A DNA stretch of 64,000 nucleotides from an uncultured Dorea sp. Lineage in GTDB: Bacteria; Bacillota_A; Clostridia; Lachnospirales; Lachnospiraceae. The translations under genes were made by a program, and so were the position numbers. How positions within the stretch are numbered: position 1 is the stretch's first letter; each line of letters starts with the position of its first letter. The notes below the pieces were generated by a model. The model worked only from the letters and a program-made list of their open reading frames with translations. It made no database searches and was not told the DNA's origin. Below are positions 43,864 to 52,972 of this stretch, piece after piece. The stretch spans positions 40,070 through 104,069 of the forward strand of contig CAJTRO010000001.1 of the NCBI GenBank assembly GCA_910579015.1. Reading direction: 5' to 3'.

Positions 43864-46800
43864 CTACTCCTCATATCTTTGTCCACAGACATACCACTCA
43901 AATGTAAACTCCTCCGGATACAGGCAGTCTTTGGGCAGACACTCCGCCCCCCAGCTTGCGCTCCCAAGACCATACTGTGCATAATCCAGACACAGGATAA
44001 TATCCTCAATCCTCTCCGGCTCGTTGGAATGCGCCGCCCTCGTAAGCTCCTCCTGGCTGTAGTGCAGAGCGCCAAACGCAAATCTGTCCTTCGCCTCGAA
44101 CAAAAGCATATTCCCCTGCTTTGTTACGAAGCCCGCCCATCTTGTGTCCTCGTGATTTCCTGTCTCCTGTGGAACAACATACGGAAAATAAAACTGTTCC
44201 GCCGTGGAATGATAATACCCGATCCGGTTTCCTTCTTTACAATCCGCATAAGTCTCGGACGGTCCGCGGCCATACCAGCAGACATGCTCACAGCCTTTAT
44301 CCAGCAAAAAACGCATCCCTATTCTCGGAAATGATCCCGGAAGCTGGTCTCCTACCGGCACTCCATGGATGGAAGCCTCCACTCTCCCGTCCTGCCGGAT
44401 GATATAGGAAGCTTCTATCAGGATCTTCCATTCCAGTACGACCGGTGCGTAGAACTGCTTTACTTTTATCTCCACACAAGTCTCCCGCTCACTGACTTCC
44501 ACCTCCTCCGTCACGTTGCAGACCGCTCTTAGCATCCCGTTCTCCCATACTTCCCGTACATTCTTGTCATTGTCCACCGGCGCTCTCCAGAAATTCATTC
44601 CCAGACCATCCTTCAGAAGATTCTCTCCGGCATAATCATACCTGCACAGATTGCCGTGTATACAATCGAATCCTGCCGCAAAGTCCTCTCCCGTCACCGT
44701 AACAATCTTATTTTCTTCCTTCACTGTCAGTCTCTTTCTCCCACCCCCTTCTCTGATTTCCTTCTTTGCTTCTGCCAGAAGCTCCTGGTGAAAGGCTGTC
44801 TCATGCTCCCCGCTTACACTCCAGACCGGCGCTTCCTTGTAGGTTACGCTGATATCCAGCCACCAGTCCTCGCTGTTATCCGGTAAGACCAGATTGTCCG
44901 GCAGAACCTTTACCTGTGCTTTCTGCTGCGGTCCCACATGCGGGAAATCCCATATCCCCTTATATACCTTTCGCGTCCGCCCATGCACATTCACGATCAT
45001 CTGCAAGTGGTCCAGCGTGCTGAAATCGTATTTATTCATTACAACCAGCGTACCTTTCTGAGCATCAAACTGTTCAAACCTTACCGGCTCCAACACCTTC
45101 TTGACCTGTCGAAGCGCCGGAGTGGGGCTTCGGTCCGCCTGCAACAGCCCGTCACAGCAGAATGCACCGCTGTTGGGGTAGTCGCCATAGTCGCCTCCGT
45201 AAGTGTCATACTCCCTTCCATTCTTATCCTTCCTGCGCAGGCCGTGATCGATCCATTCCCATATAAACCCGCCCTGTAGTCTGGGATATTTCTCGAAGAT
45301 CTCCCAGTATTCTTTCAGCCCGCCCGGCCCGTTCCCCATGGCATGTGCATATTCGCAGACGATATGCGGTTTCGATCTGCTCGTATCCCTGCCAAGCATC
45401 TCAAGCTGATGATGCCTTGTGTACATCGTACTGTAGACGTCGGCTATAGATGCGTCTCTGTCCTCCTCATAATGCACCAGCCTGGTCCTGTCGTAATCCT
45501 TTACAAATTTTCCTTCTGCCGTAAATGCCGTCCCAAAGCCGGATTCATTTCCAAGCGACCAGGAGAATACCGACGGATGATTCTTGTCCCGCCTTATCAT
45601 ACGGTCCGCCCGGTCGATGTAACTCGCCTCCCAGTCTACCGCATCGCTGATACGGTTCATCTTATTCGTATACGCCATCTGGTTACATTCCAGATCGGCC
45701 TCTTCCATGACATAGAATCCCAATTCATCACACATATCCAGGAATTTAGGGCTTGGCGGGTAGTGCGCCGTCCGGACTGCATTGATATTGTTCTGCTTCA
45801 TCATGTACAGATCCGCAAGCATATCCCTCTCCGTGATACATCTCCCGGTATATGCGTTCCAGTCGTGACGGTTTACGCCTTTTAGTTTCAGCGCGGCTCC
45901 ATTTATATAGAACAAACCGTTCTTCAACTCGACACTTCGAAATCCCGTCCTGCACCCATATGCCTCTGTCAGTTCTCCGTCTTTCTTAATCGTTATCACC
46001 GTCTGATAGAGATACGGATCCTCCGCCGACCATGCCCTGACGCCTTCAATGGTCTTTTCAAACGATACCTCCGACGAATCCTGTACATCCTCAAGTAATT
46101 GCTCCTGCGAAAATATCAGCTTTTCCTTATCAAACAGAGACACCTCTGCCGTTATCTTCTCCGTGCGTCCGGTATGGCAGCCAATCCTTGCCCATATCCT
46201 GAAAACACCGTCGCGGTACGCATTTTGCAGTGAACTCTCTATCTTAAAGTCCTCAACAAATATCTCGTCCCGGACGATCAGCCCCACGTCTCTGATGATT
46301 CCTGCGAACCACCACATATCCTGATTCTCAAGATAGCTTCCGTCAGAATACTTGTACACCTTTACCGCCAGATGGTTGCTCCCGTTACGCAGCAGCTTCG
46401 TCACATCGAACTCCGCCGTATTGCGCGATCCCTGGCTGTACCCGGCAAATTCTCCGTTTACCCATACATGATAGGCGCTTTCCACCCCGTCAAATCTCAG
46501 AAGATACTCTTTTCCCTCTTTTTTATCAATGCGCAGTTCCCTTCTGTAAACCCCTGTCGGATTGTCCGCCTGTATGCTTGGTCTGTCCGTAATGGGAAAT
46601 AATGCAAACGCATCGTTATAGCACGGCCTGTCATACCCGTGAAGCTGCCAGTGCCCCGGCACAGGAATGAAATCCCACTTCCCGTCGTCATAATCATCTC
46701 CAACAACCTCGTCCGGGACCAGAAACGGACTCGTATAATAAGAGAATCTCCATTCTCCGTTCAGAGATATATAACGATCGCTTTCCTGTTCCTTCTTTTC

Positions 46801-46911
46801 CCTTGCCTCTGCCGCCGTTGAGAACCCACAATAGAACGGTCTTACCGGTCCTCTGTTTTTTCCGAGCACATCCAAATTACACCAATCCTGTTGTTGAAAC
46901 TGAAATCTCAT
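43864..46911 (-). CDS. lacZ: Beta-galactosidase, GH2 (LacZ type)
   Basis: A 1015-residue cytoplasmic enzyme that hydrolyses lactose and other beta-galactosides. The five-domain LacZ layout is complete. Acid/base Glu456 is in WSLGNESGFG and nucleophile Glu520 in VCEYAHAMGNG, equivalent to Glu461 and Glu537 of E. coli LacZ. N-terminal sugar-binding motif NGEWRFSYY and GVNRHDWN are also present. GGAGGAAGAG precedes ATG 46911. It follows the LacI-type regulator by 38 bases and is followed by its importer, so hydrolysis and uptake are co-regulated. Confidence 0.96.
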   Translation of the reverse strand: MRFQFQQQDWCNLDVLGKNRGPVRPFYCGFSTAAEAREKKEQESDRYISLNGEWRFSYYTSPFLVPDEVVGDDYDDGKWDFIPVPGHWQLHGYDRPCYNDAFALFPITDRPSIQADNPTGVYRRELRIDKKEGKEYLLRFDGVESAYHVWVNGEFAGYSQGSRNTAEFDVTKLLRNGSNHLAVKVYKYSDGSYLENQDMWWFAGIIRDVGLIVRDEIFVEDFKIESSLQNAYRDGVFRIWARIGCHTGRTEKITAEVSLFDKEKLIFSQEQLLEDVQDSSEVSFEKTIEGVRAWSAEDPYLYQTVITIKKDGELTEAYGCRTGFRSVELKNGLFYINGAALKLKGVNRHDWNAYTGRCITERDMLADLYMMKQNNINAVRTAHYPPSPKFLDMCDELGFYVMEEADLECNQMAYTNKMNRISDAVDWEASYIDRADRMIRRDKNHPSVFSWSLGNESGFGTAFTAEGKFVKDYDRTRLVHYEEDRDASIADVYSTMYTRHHQLEMLGRDTSRSKPHIVCEYAHAMGNGPGGLKEYWEIFEKYPRLQGGFIWEWIDHGLRRKDKNGREYDTYGGDYGDYPNSGAFCCDGLLQADRSPTPALRQVKKVLEPVRFEQFDAQKGTLVVMNKYDFSTLDHLQMIVNVHGRTRKVYKGIWDFPHVGPQQKAQVKVLPDNLVLPDNSEDWWLDISVTYKEAPVWSVSGEHETAFHQELLAEAKKEIREGGGRKRLTVKEENKIVTVTGEDFAAGFDCIHGNLCRYDYAGENLLKDGLGMNFWRAPVDNDKNVREVWENGMLRAVCNVTEEVEVSERETCVEIKVKQFYAPVVLEWKILIEASYIIRQDGRVEASIHGVPVGDQLPGSFPRIGMRFLLDKGCEHVCWYGRGPSETYADCKEGNRIGYYHSTAEQFYFPYVVPQETGNHEDTRWAGFVTKQGNMLLFEAKDRFAFGALHYSQEELTRAAHSNEPERIEDIILCLDYAQYGLGSASWGAECLPKDCLYPEEFTFEWYVCGQRYEE

Positions 46912-46949
46912 CTCTTCCTCCTGTTGTTATCTGAAATTTATTTTTCCCT

Positions 46950-47999
46950 CTAAAGCTTACTCTTCGTACCGCAGCTGTCCCGGATCACCAGCTTGTCCGG
47001 GACTACGATCTTAATCCCGCCTTCTCTTCCAGTGATGATCCTTTCGATCAACATCCGCGCCGACATCTGGCCGATCAGCTCGTCCGACAGCTTTACCGTT
47101 GTAAGCGGCGGCGCGACGAAGGCCGACGCCGGGATATCATTGCACCCGATCAGAGCAATGTCTTTGGGTACAGAGATGTTTCCTTCCTTCAACGCCTTCA
47201 TAAGACCGATCGCCACGCTGTCATTCTCCGCCAGGATTGCTCTTGGGAGTTTCTTCTTCTGTTGGAGCATCTTCTTTCCTACCTCATATCCATCCTGTAT
47301 GCGGTTATTATTGGCAAGCCACAGATATTCTTCTTTGAAGGTCCCCCTCTTTTCCATCAGCTTCTTAAAGCCGAGATATCTCTTATCCCCTCTCAGCCGG
47401 CCGTGTATCTGGATCCCGTATGTTCCGGCATAGCCGATCTCTTCGTAATTATTATCCCAAAAGCGCTGTAACGCTTTGGCGACCACGGCCTCGAAATCAT
47501 TTACCACACAGTCTGCCATCACATCCTCGTTCTCCAGCTCAAAGTCAGCACACACGGCCGGAATCTTCTGTTCCCGTATTACCGTAAGCAGTTCCTTTGT
47601 TTTCGCTAATATCCCCATATGCCCGACAAGAATGATTCCCTGGAAGTTCTCGATATGATTGATATAACTTCCCAGCATATTAAGAAATATCTCCCTGACA
47701 ACGAATCCTGCTTTACTCAATTCATTTTTAATATTCACCCGGATGATCTGGTAATAATTGTCCGCAATCTCCAACTCCTCATTGTAAAGCAAAAATACTC
47801 CTACCGAGCCTTTCGGCAGTGCGATCACTACTTCCCGCTCTTCCTCGCCTCTTCTTTCGTAACCCAGCTCCTCCGCAATCTCTATGATCTTCTCCTTTGT
47901 CGATTCTGTTACAGAAAAATGTATATCATTCTTTAGAACTCTTGATACAGTCGCCATCGAAACACCTGCTCTTTCTGCAATGTCTTTTAATTTAACCAT
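46950..47999 (-). CDS. LacI-family transcriptional regulator
   Basis: A 349-residue repressor. The HTH is at residues 2-23 (VKLKDIAERAGVSMATVSRVL), followed by the periplasmic-binding-like sensor domain with GCNDIPASAFVAPPLTTV near the end, closest to the GalR/MsmR type. ATG 47999 follows GGGGAACT; the open frame to 48056 lacks a ribosome site. It opens the lac operon and presumably represses its own promoter; a 21-bp perfect palindrome at 48108-48128 is a candidate operator. Confidence 0.93.
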   Translation of the reverse strand: MVKLKDIAERAGVSMATVSRVLKNDIHFSVTESTKEKIIEIAEELGYERRGEEEREVVIALPKGSVGVFLLYNEELEIADNYYQIIRVNIKNELSKAGFVVREIFLNMLGSYINHIENFQGIILVGHMGILAKTKELLTVIREQKIPAVCADFELENEDVMADCVVNDFEAVVAKALQRFWDNNYEEIGYAGTYGIQIHGRLRGDKRYLGFKKLMEKRGTFKEEYLWLANNNRIQDGYEVGKKMLQQKKKLPRAILAENDSVAIGLMKALKEGNISVPKDIALIGCNDIPASAFVAPPLTTVKLSDELIGQMSARMLIERIITGREGGIKIVVPDKLVIRDSCGTKSKL

Positions 48000-48107
48000 A
48001 GTTCCCCTTCTCTTTTTTACTAAACTCTTCATAAACTCTTTTAATGATCTAATCACAATTTTATCACTTAATTTTTTATAAATGCGAATTATTTTTCATT
48101 TTTCACA

Positions 48108-48128
48108 CAAAAATTGATTCAATTTTTG
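48108..48128. promoter_or_regulatory. Palindromic candidate operator of the lac operon
   Basis: CAAAAATT-GATTC-AATTTTTG is a perfect 8-bp inverted repeat with a five-base centre, about 110 bases before the lacI-type start. Further AT-rich near-palindromes (GTAAATTTAC and GTAATTTAC) lie at 48152-48176. A TGATAAAAT -10-like box is at about 48060. The region 48000-48260 holds no gene. Confidence 0.5.
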
Positions 48129-48260
48129 AATTTTTCCCGTAAATTTACTTTATATTTTAGTTTTTTAGTAAATTACGTGCGTGTCGTTTCATCATAAAAA
48201 AGGGCGTCAATCATACAGACATAGACGAGCTGAAAGAATAGCTGATTATTTACCGAAAAC

Positions 48261-48365
48261 AAAGAGGCTGCTGTGAAATAACTGTTATACGCCATATATG
48301 GGATATTATTTGTAATAATATTACCCATATATTGTGTACAAACAGCATTTCACAACAACCTCTTT
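48261..48365. mobile_element. MITE-like palindromic element
   Basis: A 105-bp element bounded by 19-bp terminal inverted repeats: AAAGAGGCTGCTGTGAAAT (48261-48279) and its near reverse complement (48347-48365), 17 of 19 matching. The interior is also self-complementary (ATATATGGG / CCCATATAT and ATATTATT / AATAATAT). The ends resemble those of IS1182-like elements as I remember them. No coding capacity and no clear target duplication. It could also serve as the terminator of the SDR operon. Confidence 0.55.
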
Positions 48366-48415
48366 ATCTTCTTTCTTTATGATATCTCGACTGCACTTTT
48401 ACCGGATAAGTCTTC

Positions 48416-49159
48416 TTACGCTCTCATCGCGCCGTCTACCGACAACACTTCTCCCGTCACATAGCTTGCCATATCGCTTGCCAGGAATAAGAACGCGTTC
48501 GCGACGTCCTCCGGCTCCCCGATCCTGCGGAGTGGAATCGCCCCGATCATCGGCTGTATCATCTGCTCCGGCAACGCCGCAACCATATCGGTCTTGGTGA
48601 TCCCGGGCGCAACAGCATTGACACGGATGTTGCTTGGTCCAAGCTCTCTCGCAAGAGAAAGTGTCATGCCGTTCACGGCGAACTTACTCGTTGGATATGC
48701 AACACCGCCGGGCTGACCGGATATGCTGACCATCGAGCTGGTATTCAGGATACATCCTCCGCCCTGCTCTCTCATAATGGCGGTCACAGGCTGGATCGCA
48801 TTAAATAATGCGTTGACATTCAGCTTCATAACCTTCTCAAACTGCCCCTCTGCATAGTTCTCAACCTTTGTGCTGTCAGAGATACCGGCGTTATTGACCA
48901 GGATATCAATCCTGCCAAATCTCTCCTTCGCCTTCTCGATCGCGGCTTTTACTGCCTTCGCATCTGAAAGATCCGGATAATCTCCCTCCACCTCCCAGTC
49001 AGCATTCTCTGCCCTGAGTGAAGACAGCGCCTTCTCCACCGTCTCCTGTCTGGAGCCGAATAACACAACCTTCGCTCCATTCTCCAGATACTTCTTCACG
49101 ATGGCATAGCCAATCCCTCTCGTACCTCCTGTGACAACAGCAACCTTACCTTTTAACAT
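48416..49159 (-). CDS. SDR-family oxidoreductase (FabG-like)
   Basis: A 247-residue classical short-chain dehydrogenase/reductase. NAD(P) motif TGGTRGIG at 10-17, NNAG near 90, catalytic Ser in LNTSSM, Tyr-Lys in YPTSK, and the C-terminal YVTGEVLSVDGAMRA. Substrate could be an acyl-ACP, hydroxysteroid or sugar; sequence alone does not decide. It follows the response regulator by 12 bases, so it is co-transcribed with the two-component genes, an unusual partner. Confidence 0.88.
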   Translation of the reverse strand: MLKGKVAVVTGGTRGIGYAIVKKYLENGAKVVLFGSRQETVEKALSSLRAENADWEVEGDYPDLSDAKAVKAAIEKAKERFGRIDILVNNAGISDSTKVENYAEGQFEKVMKLNVNALFNAIQPVTAIMREQGGGCILNTSSMVSISGQPGGVAYPTSKFAVNGMTLSLARELGPSNIRVNAVAPGITKTDMVAALPEQMIQPMIGAIPLRRIGEPEDVANAFLFLASDMASYVTGEVLSVDGAMRA

Positions 49160-49171
49160 GTCTGTTCCTCC

Positions 49172-49861
49172 TTATACCTTAAATCTGTACCCCACACCCC
49201 ATATAGTCTCAATATACTGCGGATTCGAGGTATCCATCTCTACCTTCTCGCGGATCTTCTTGATATGGACCGTCACCGTCGCGATATCCCCGATCGACTC
49301 CATATCCCAGATCTCACGGAACAGCTCCTCCTTAGTATATACATGGTTCGGATGGCCTGCAAGAAAAGTAAGCAGGTCGAATTCCTTCGTGGTAAATGTC
49401 TTCTCTTCACCATTGATCCACACCCGTCTCGCCGTCGTATCAATCTTAAGCCCGCGGATCTCGATCACCTTATTGGCCTCCACCGCGCTCCCTGTCAGAC
49501 GATCGTATCTCGCCAGATGCGCCTTCACCCGCGCCACCAGCTCGCTGGGACTGAAAGGCTTCGTCATATAATCGTCAGCCCCAAGACCAAGCCCCCGGAT
49601 CTTGTCGATATCATCCTTCTTGGCCGATACCATGATGATCGGTGTGTTCTTCACGTCCCTGACCTGACGGCAGATATCGAACCCGTCAATCCCCGGCAGC
49701 ATCAAATCCAGGATAAACATATCATAATCCTCCTTCAATGCCTTCTCAAGCCCGGCCGCGCCGTCATTGGCCACCTCCACCTGGAAACCGCTCAGTTCCA
49801 GATAATCCTTCTCAAGATCCGCGATCGCCTCTTCATCTTCCACAATCAATATCTTACTCAT
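49172..49861 (-). CDS. OmpR/PhoB-family response regulator
   Basis: A 229-residue regulator. Receiver domain: Asp9-Glu10 acidic pair region (IVEDEE), phospho-acceptor Asp52 in LDLMLPG, Lys in VSAKKDD. Winged-helix domain from about 130 with FTTKEFDLLTFLAGHPNHVY and the final VHIKKIREKVE / WGVGYRF. AGGAGG precedes ATG 49861; the open frame to 49957 has no ribosome site. It overlaps the end of the kinase gene by eight bases. The kinase gene comes first. Confidence 0.95.
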   Translation of the reverse strand: MSKILIVEDEEAIADLEKDYLELSGFQVEVANDGAAGLEKALKEDYDMFILDLMLPGIDGFDICRQVRDVKNTPIIMVSAKKDDIDKIRGLGLGADDYMTKPFSPSELVARVKAHLARYDRLTGSAVEANKVIEIRGLKIDTTARRVWINGEEKTFTTKEFDLLTFLAGHPNHVYTKEELFREIWDMESIGDIATVTVHIKKIREKVEMDTSNPQYIETIWGVGYRFKV

Positions 49862-51350
49862 ATATAGGTACCTCCTGATATTTTCTGAGAACAAAATACA
49901 TCGTCGTTCCTGTCTCTTCCCTGCTGGTCGCCCAGATCTTCCCGCCGTGCTCCTCAATGATCTTCTTCACGATGGAAAGCCCGATACCGCTTCCTCCCTT
50001 GGACGAATTACGCGACGCATCCGTCCGGTAGAAGCGGTCAAATATATTAGGCAGATCCTTTGCCGCAATTCCTCTTCCGTTATCCTCCAGCTCAATCTGT
50101 ACAAAATCTCCTACATCCTTCACCCGAAGATTGATCTTTCCCTTGGGTTTGTCCATATACTTCATGGAATTATTCACGATATTATGCACGACACGCTTGA
50201 TCTGCTCCGCATCCGCGATGACCTTCACCCCGGCCTCCACGTAATTGAAATATCCAAACTCCACTCCTCTGGATTCCAGTTCTACAGACAAATCCTCCGC
50301 ACAGTCCTCAAAATATGCATCCACAGAGAGCGTACTGAAATTATACGGAATCCTGTTCGTATCTATCTTCGTATATAATGTCAGCTCATTGATCAGCGTA
50401 TCCATCTCGCTTGCCTTGTTGTAGATCGTCCGGATATAGCGTTCCATCTTCTCCGGCGTATCCGCCACTCCGTCCATAATCCCCTCCGCATATCCCTTGA
50501 TCGCAGTGACAGGCGTCTTGAGATCATGGGAAATGTTGCTGATCAGTTCCTTGTTCTCCTTGTCAAACTTCAGCTTCTCTTCGGCATTATCCTGCAACCG
50601 CTGGCGCATGTCCTCAAGGCTTCGACAGAGTTCTCCAAGCTCGTCGTCCACCTCCGCTTCCAGTTCAAAATCCAGATTCCCTTCCTTGATCTTCTGCGCC
50701 GCCGCCCGCATCTTCCCAAGCGGTCCCATTACTCCGCGGTAGATCCACAGGATCAGCACCGCCGCCGTCAGGATCAGCACCACGATAATCCCGACCACCA
50801 TATCAAGGTACAATCTCTCAACCTCCGGAATCACACCCCGTATGTTCACAACAACGAATGCGCTTCCCTTCTTCTCGTCCGGATACAAGAAATCCACCTG
50901 CTTCACAAGCGCCTGCGCTTCTCCGCCAAGATAAAGTCCATTCTCCGATTCAAGATCGGCGTCTCCGAATCCCGGGAGCCGGGAAATGACCGGTTCCGCC
51001 TCTTCCATATCCGTTCCGACGTAGACCAGCATATTCCCTTTCCGCACCAGCAGATATGCTTTCTTCTTTTGCAGCCTCTGATTAAATTCCTCCAAAAACG
51101 TGACGTCTTCCATCTTGGCCGGATTCTCCGACACCATCTGGTCAAGCTCGTTATATGCCTTCTCCGTAAGCCTTGACATCACCGTAACCGAATTCGACAG
51201 ATTCTCCGTCGTCATCCCGCTGATCTCGTATGTCTTCTCTATCGCGCTTATCTGGTATCTTCCGAAGAGACACGCCATTGTAACGGTTAAAAGAATCGGT
51301 ATTAAGATAACTGTCAGAAAAGCAATGATCAATCTCGTCTTTAACTTCAT
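49854..51350 (-). CDS. Sensor histidine kinase
   Basis: A 498-residue membrane kinase. Membrane segments at about 8-28 and 183-203 enclose an extracellular sensor domain of about 150 residues. HAMP linker about 205-257, H-box with His275 in SNISHDLKTPVTAIKGYAEG, N-box HNIVNNSMKYMD, and G-boxes DNGRGIA and KGGSGIGLSIVKKI. GGCGGGAAG precedes ATG 51350. It phosphorylates the regulator at 49172. The sensed signal is unknown. Confidence 0.95.
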   Translation of the reverse strand: MKLKTRLIIAFLTVILIPILLTVTMACLFGRYQISAIEKTYEISGMTTENLSNSVTVMSRLTEKAYNELDQMVSENPAKMEDVTFLEEFNQRLQKKKAYLLVRKGNMLVYVGTDMEEAEPVISRLPGFGDADLESENGLYLGGEAQALVKQVDFLYPDEKKGSAFVVVNIRGVIPEVERLYLDMVVGIIVVLILTAAVLILWIYRGVMGPLGKMRAAAQKIKEGNLDFELEAEVDDELGELCRSLEDMRQRLQDNAEEKLKFDKENKELISNISHDLKTPVTAIKGYAEGIMDGVADTPEKMERYIRTIYNKASEMDTLINELTLYTKIDTNRIPYNFSTLSVDAYFEDCAEDLSVELESRGVEFGYFNYVEAGVKVIADAEQIKRVVHNIVNNSMKYMDKPKGKINLRVKDVGDFVQIELEDNGRGIAAKDLPNIFDRFYRTDASRNSSKGGSGIGLSIVKKIIEEHGGKIWATSREETGTTMYFVLRKYQEVPIYE

Positions 51351-51420
51351 CTTCCCGCCTCCATACTCGCATGTCAGTCTCGTCTGGTAAATGACACCAT
51401 TCTATATAAAGTATAGCACG

Positions 51421-51448
51421 AAAAAGGGCGCTTCACATCAAAGCGCCC
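51421..51448 (-). terminator. Rho-independent terminator of metK
   Basis: On the minus strand GGGCGCTT pairs with AAGCGCCC around TGATGTG, followed by TTTTT. It lies 19 bases after the metK stop. Confidence 0.9.
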
Positions 51449-51467
51449 ATAAACTATTATAAAATTT

Positions 51468-52655
51468 TTATAAATATTTTTTCAGGAGTTCTGCCTTATC
51501 CGTCTTCTCCCACGGCAGATCAAGGTCTGTACGTCCAAAATGTCCGTAAGCCGCCGTCTGCTTGTAGATCGGCCTTCTTAAATCAAGCATCTTGATGATT
51601 CCCGCCGGACGAAGGTCAAAATTCTCACGGATCATATCCACCAGCTTCTCATTACTGATCTTACCCGTTCCAAAGGTATCCACCATAACGGAAGTTGGAT
51701 GAGCCACGCCGATCGCATAGGAAAGCTGAATCTCGCACTTCTTCGCCAGACCTGCCGCCACAATGTTCTTCGCAACATAACGCGCCGCATAGGCCGCCGA
51801 GCGGTCTACCTTCGTGCAGTCCTTTCCGGAGAAGGCACCGCCGCCGTGACGGGCCATTCCGCCGTAGGTATCCACGATAATCTTACGTCCGGTAAGCCCG
51901 CTGTCTCCATGTGGTCCGCCGATCACGAAACGTCCGGTCGGATTGATGAAGAACTTCGTCTCAGCATCTACCATATCTGCCGGTATCACCGCGTCAAACA
52001 CGTATTTGCGGATATCCTCATGGATCTGCTCCTGCGTCACCTCCGGATCGTGCTGGGTAGACAGAACGACTGCGTCCAGACGTGTCGGGATCCCTTCTTC
52101 ATTATATTCCACCGTCACCTGAGACTTCCCGTCCGGTCTTAAATACGGCAATGTACCGTCCTTTCTGATCTCTGCCAGCCTTCTTGAGAGCTTATGCGCC
52201 AGAGCGGCCGGATACGGCATCAGTTCCGGCGTCTCGTCCGTCGCATATCCGAACATCATTCCCTGATCTCCGGCGCCGATCGCCTCGATCTCTGCATCGG
52301 ACATCTTATTCTCCTTCGCCTCCAGCGCCTTATCCACGCCCATTGCAATGTCGCTGGACTGCTCGTCGATCGCAGTAAGCACACCGCAGGTCTCTGCATC
52401 GAAACCGTATTTACCGCGGACATACCCAATCTCTTTGATCGTATCTCTTACGATCTTCTGAATATCCACATATGCCTTTGTCGTAATCTCACCCATGACA
52501 AGGACCAGTCCTGTAGTCGTGCTGGTCTCACACGCCACACGGCTCATTGGATCCTGCGCCATCAAAGCGTCCAGGATCGCGTCTGAAATCTGGTCGCACA
52601 TCTTATCCGGATGTCCTTCTGTAACTGATTCTGAGGTAAATAAATGCTTTTCCAT
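51468..52655 (-). CDS. metK: S-adenosylmethionine synthetase
   Basis: A 395-residue enzyme making S-adenosylmethionine from methionine and ATP. Signatures: TSESVTEGHPDKMCDQISDA at the N-terminus, GAGDQGMMFGYA, and GGGAFSGKD. AAGGAGTGGAATTCA precedes ATG 52655. The frame remains open to 52748 through the riboswitch terminator, but that part is leader RNA. It is controlled by the SAM-I riboswitch and promoter upstream and ended by the hairpin at 51421, so it is monocistronic. Confidence 0.98.
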   Translation of the reverse strand: MEKHLFTSESVTEGHPDKMCDQISDAILDALMAQDPMSRVACETSTTTGLVLVMGEITTKAYVDIQKIVRDTIKEIGYVRGKYGFDAETCGVLTAIDEQSSDIAMGVDKALEAKENKMSDAEIEAIGAGDQGMMFGYATDETPELMPYPAALAHKLSRRLAEIRKDGTLPYLRPDGKSQVTVEYNEEGIPTRLDAVVLSTQHDPEVTQEQIHEDIRKYVFDAVIPADMVDAETKFFINPTGRFVIGGPHGDSGLTGRKIIVDTYGGMARHGGGAFSGKDCTKVDRSAAYAARYVAKNIVAAGLAKKCEIQLSYAIGVAHPTSVMVDTFGTGKISNEKLVDMIRENFDLRPAGIIKMLDLRRPIYKQTAAYGHFGRTDLDLPWEKTDKAELLKKYL

Positions 52656-52707
52656 TGAATTCCACTCCTTTTTATTGTACTTCTCTCTTAGTCTCGCACG
52701 CCCATGT

Positions 52708-52739
52708 AAAAAAGCAGCCCATTCTAAGCGGACTGCTTT
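52708..52739 (-). terminator. Riboswitch-controlled terminator of metK
   Basis: On the minus strand AAAGCAGTCC pairs with GGGCTGCTTT, followed by TTTTTT. It sits between the SAM-I aptamer and metK and would form when SAM is bound. Confidence 0.88.
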
Positions 52740-52757
52740 ATATCTCATAAACCAATC

Positions 52758-52856
52758 CTCTTATTGTTCGATTACTCGCTCAGGTTGGCACCTTCCCGGA
52801 CTGGGGGTTGCCGCAGCTTCACAGATCCTTTGTATCTCCACTGCTCTGAATAAGAG
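52758..52856 (-). ncRNA. SAM-I (S-box) riboswitch aptamer
   Basis: The minus strand shows the S-box order: P1 strand CTCTTATT, then CAGAGCAGTGGAG, GGATCTGTGAAGC, GCGGCAACC, AAGGTGCCAACCTGAGCG, and closing AATAAGAG that pairs with P1. It precedes metK, the classical target. High SAM should favour the downstream terminator. Confidence 0.95.
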
Positions 52857-52893
52857 AAAGTCTGCATTATTCTATTGTCTCTTTCCATATATG

Positions 52894-52922
52894 AATATAC
52901 TCGCTTTTGCGTCAGTTGTCAA
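52894..52922 (-). promoter_or_regulatory. Promoter of the riboswitch-metK transcript
   Basis: TTGACA (52922-52917) and TATATT (52899-52894), 17 bases apart on the minus strand, 38 bases before the aptamer. Confidence 0.8.
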
Positions 52923-52972
52923 TATGGAAAGTCTGATTTTCCAGTAAAACCCTTGGCTCTATCCACGATCTT

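Noticed and set aside
46372..46602. Plus-strand small ORFs inside lacZ
   Set aside because: They are antisense shadows of a highly conserved GH2 gene with no supporting signals.
48416..49159. Bile-acid hydroxysteroid dehydrogenase (BaiA type)
   Set aside because: Only general SDR motifs are shared; the sequence differs widely from BaiA as I recall it and no bai genes are nearby.
52656..52748. N-terminal extension of metK by 31 codons
   Set aside because: This stretch encodes the riboswitch terminator hairpin, and family alignment plus the AAGGAG site put the start at 52655.
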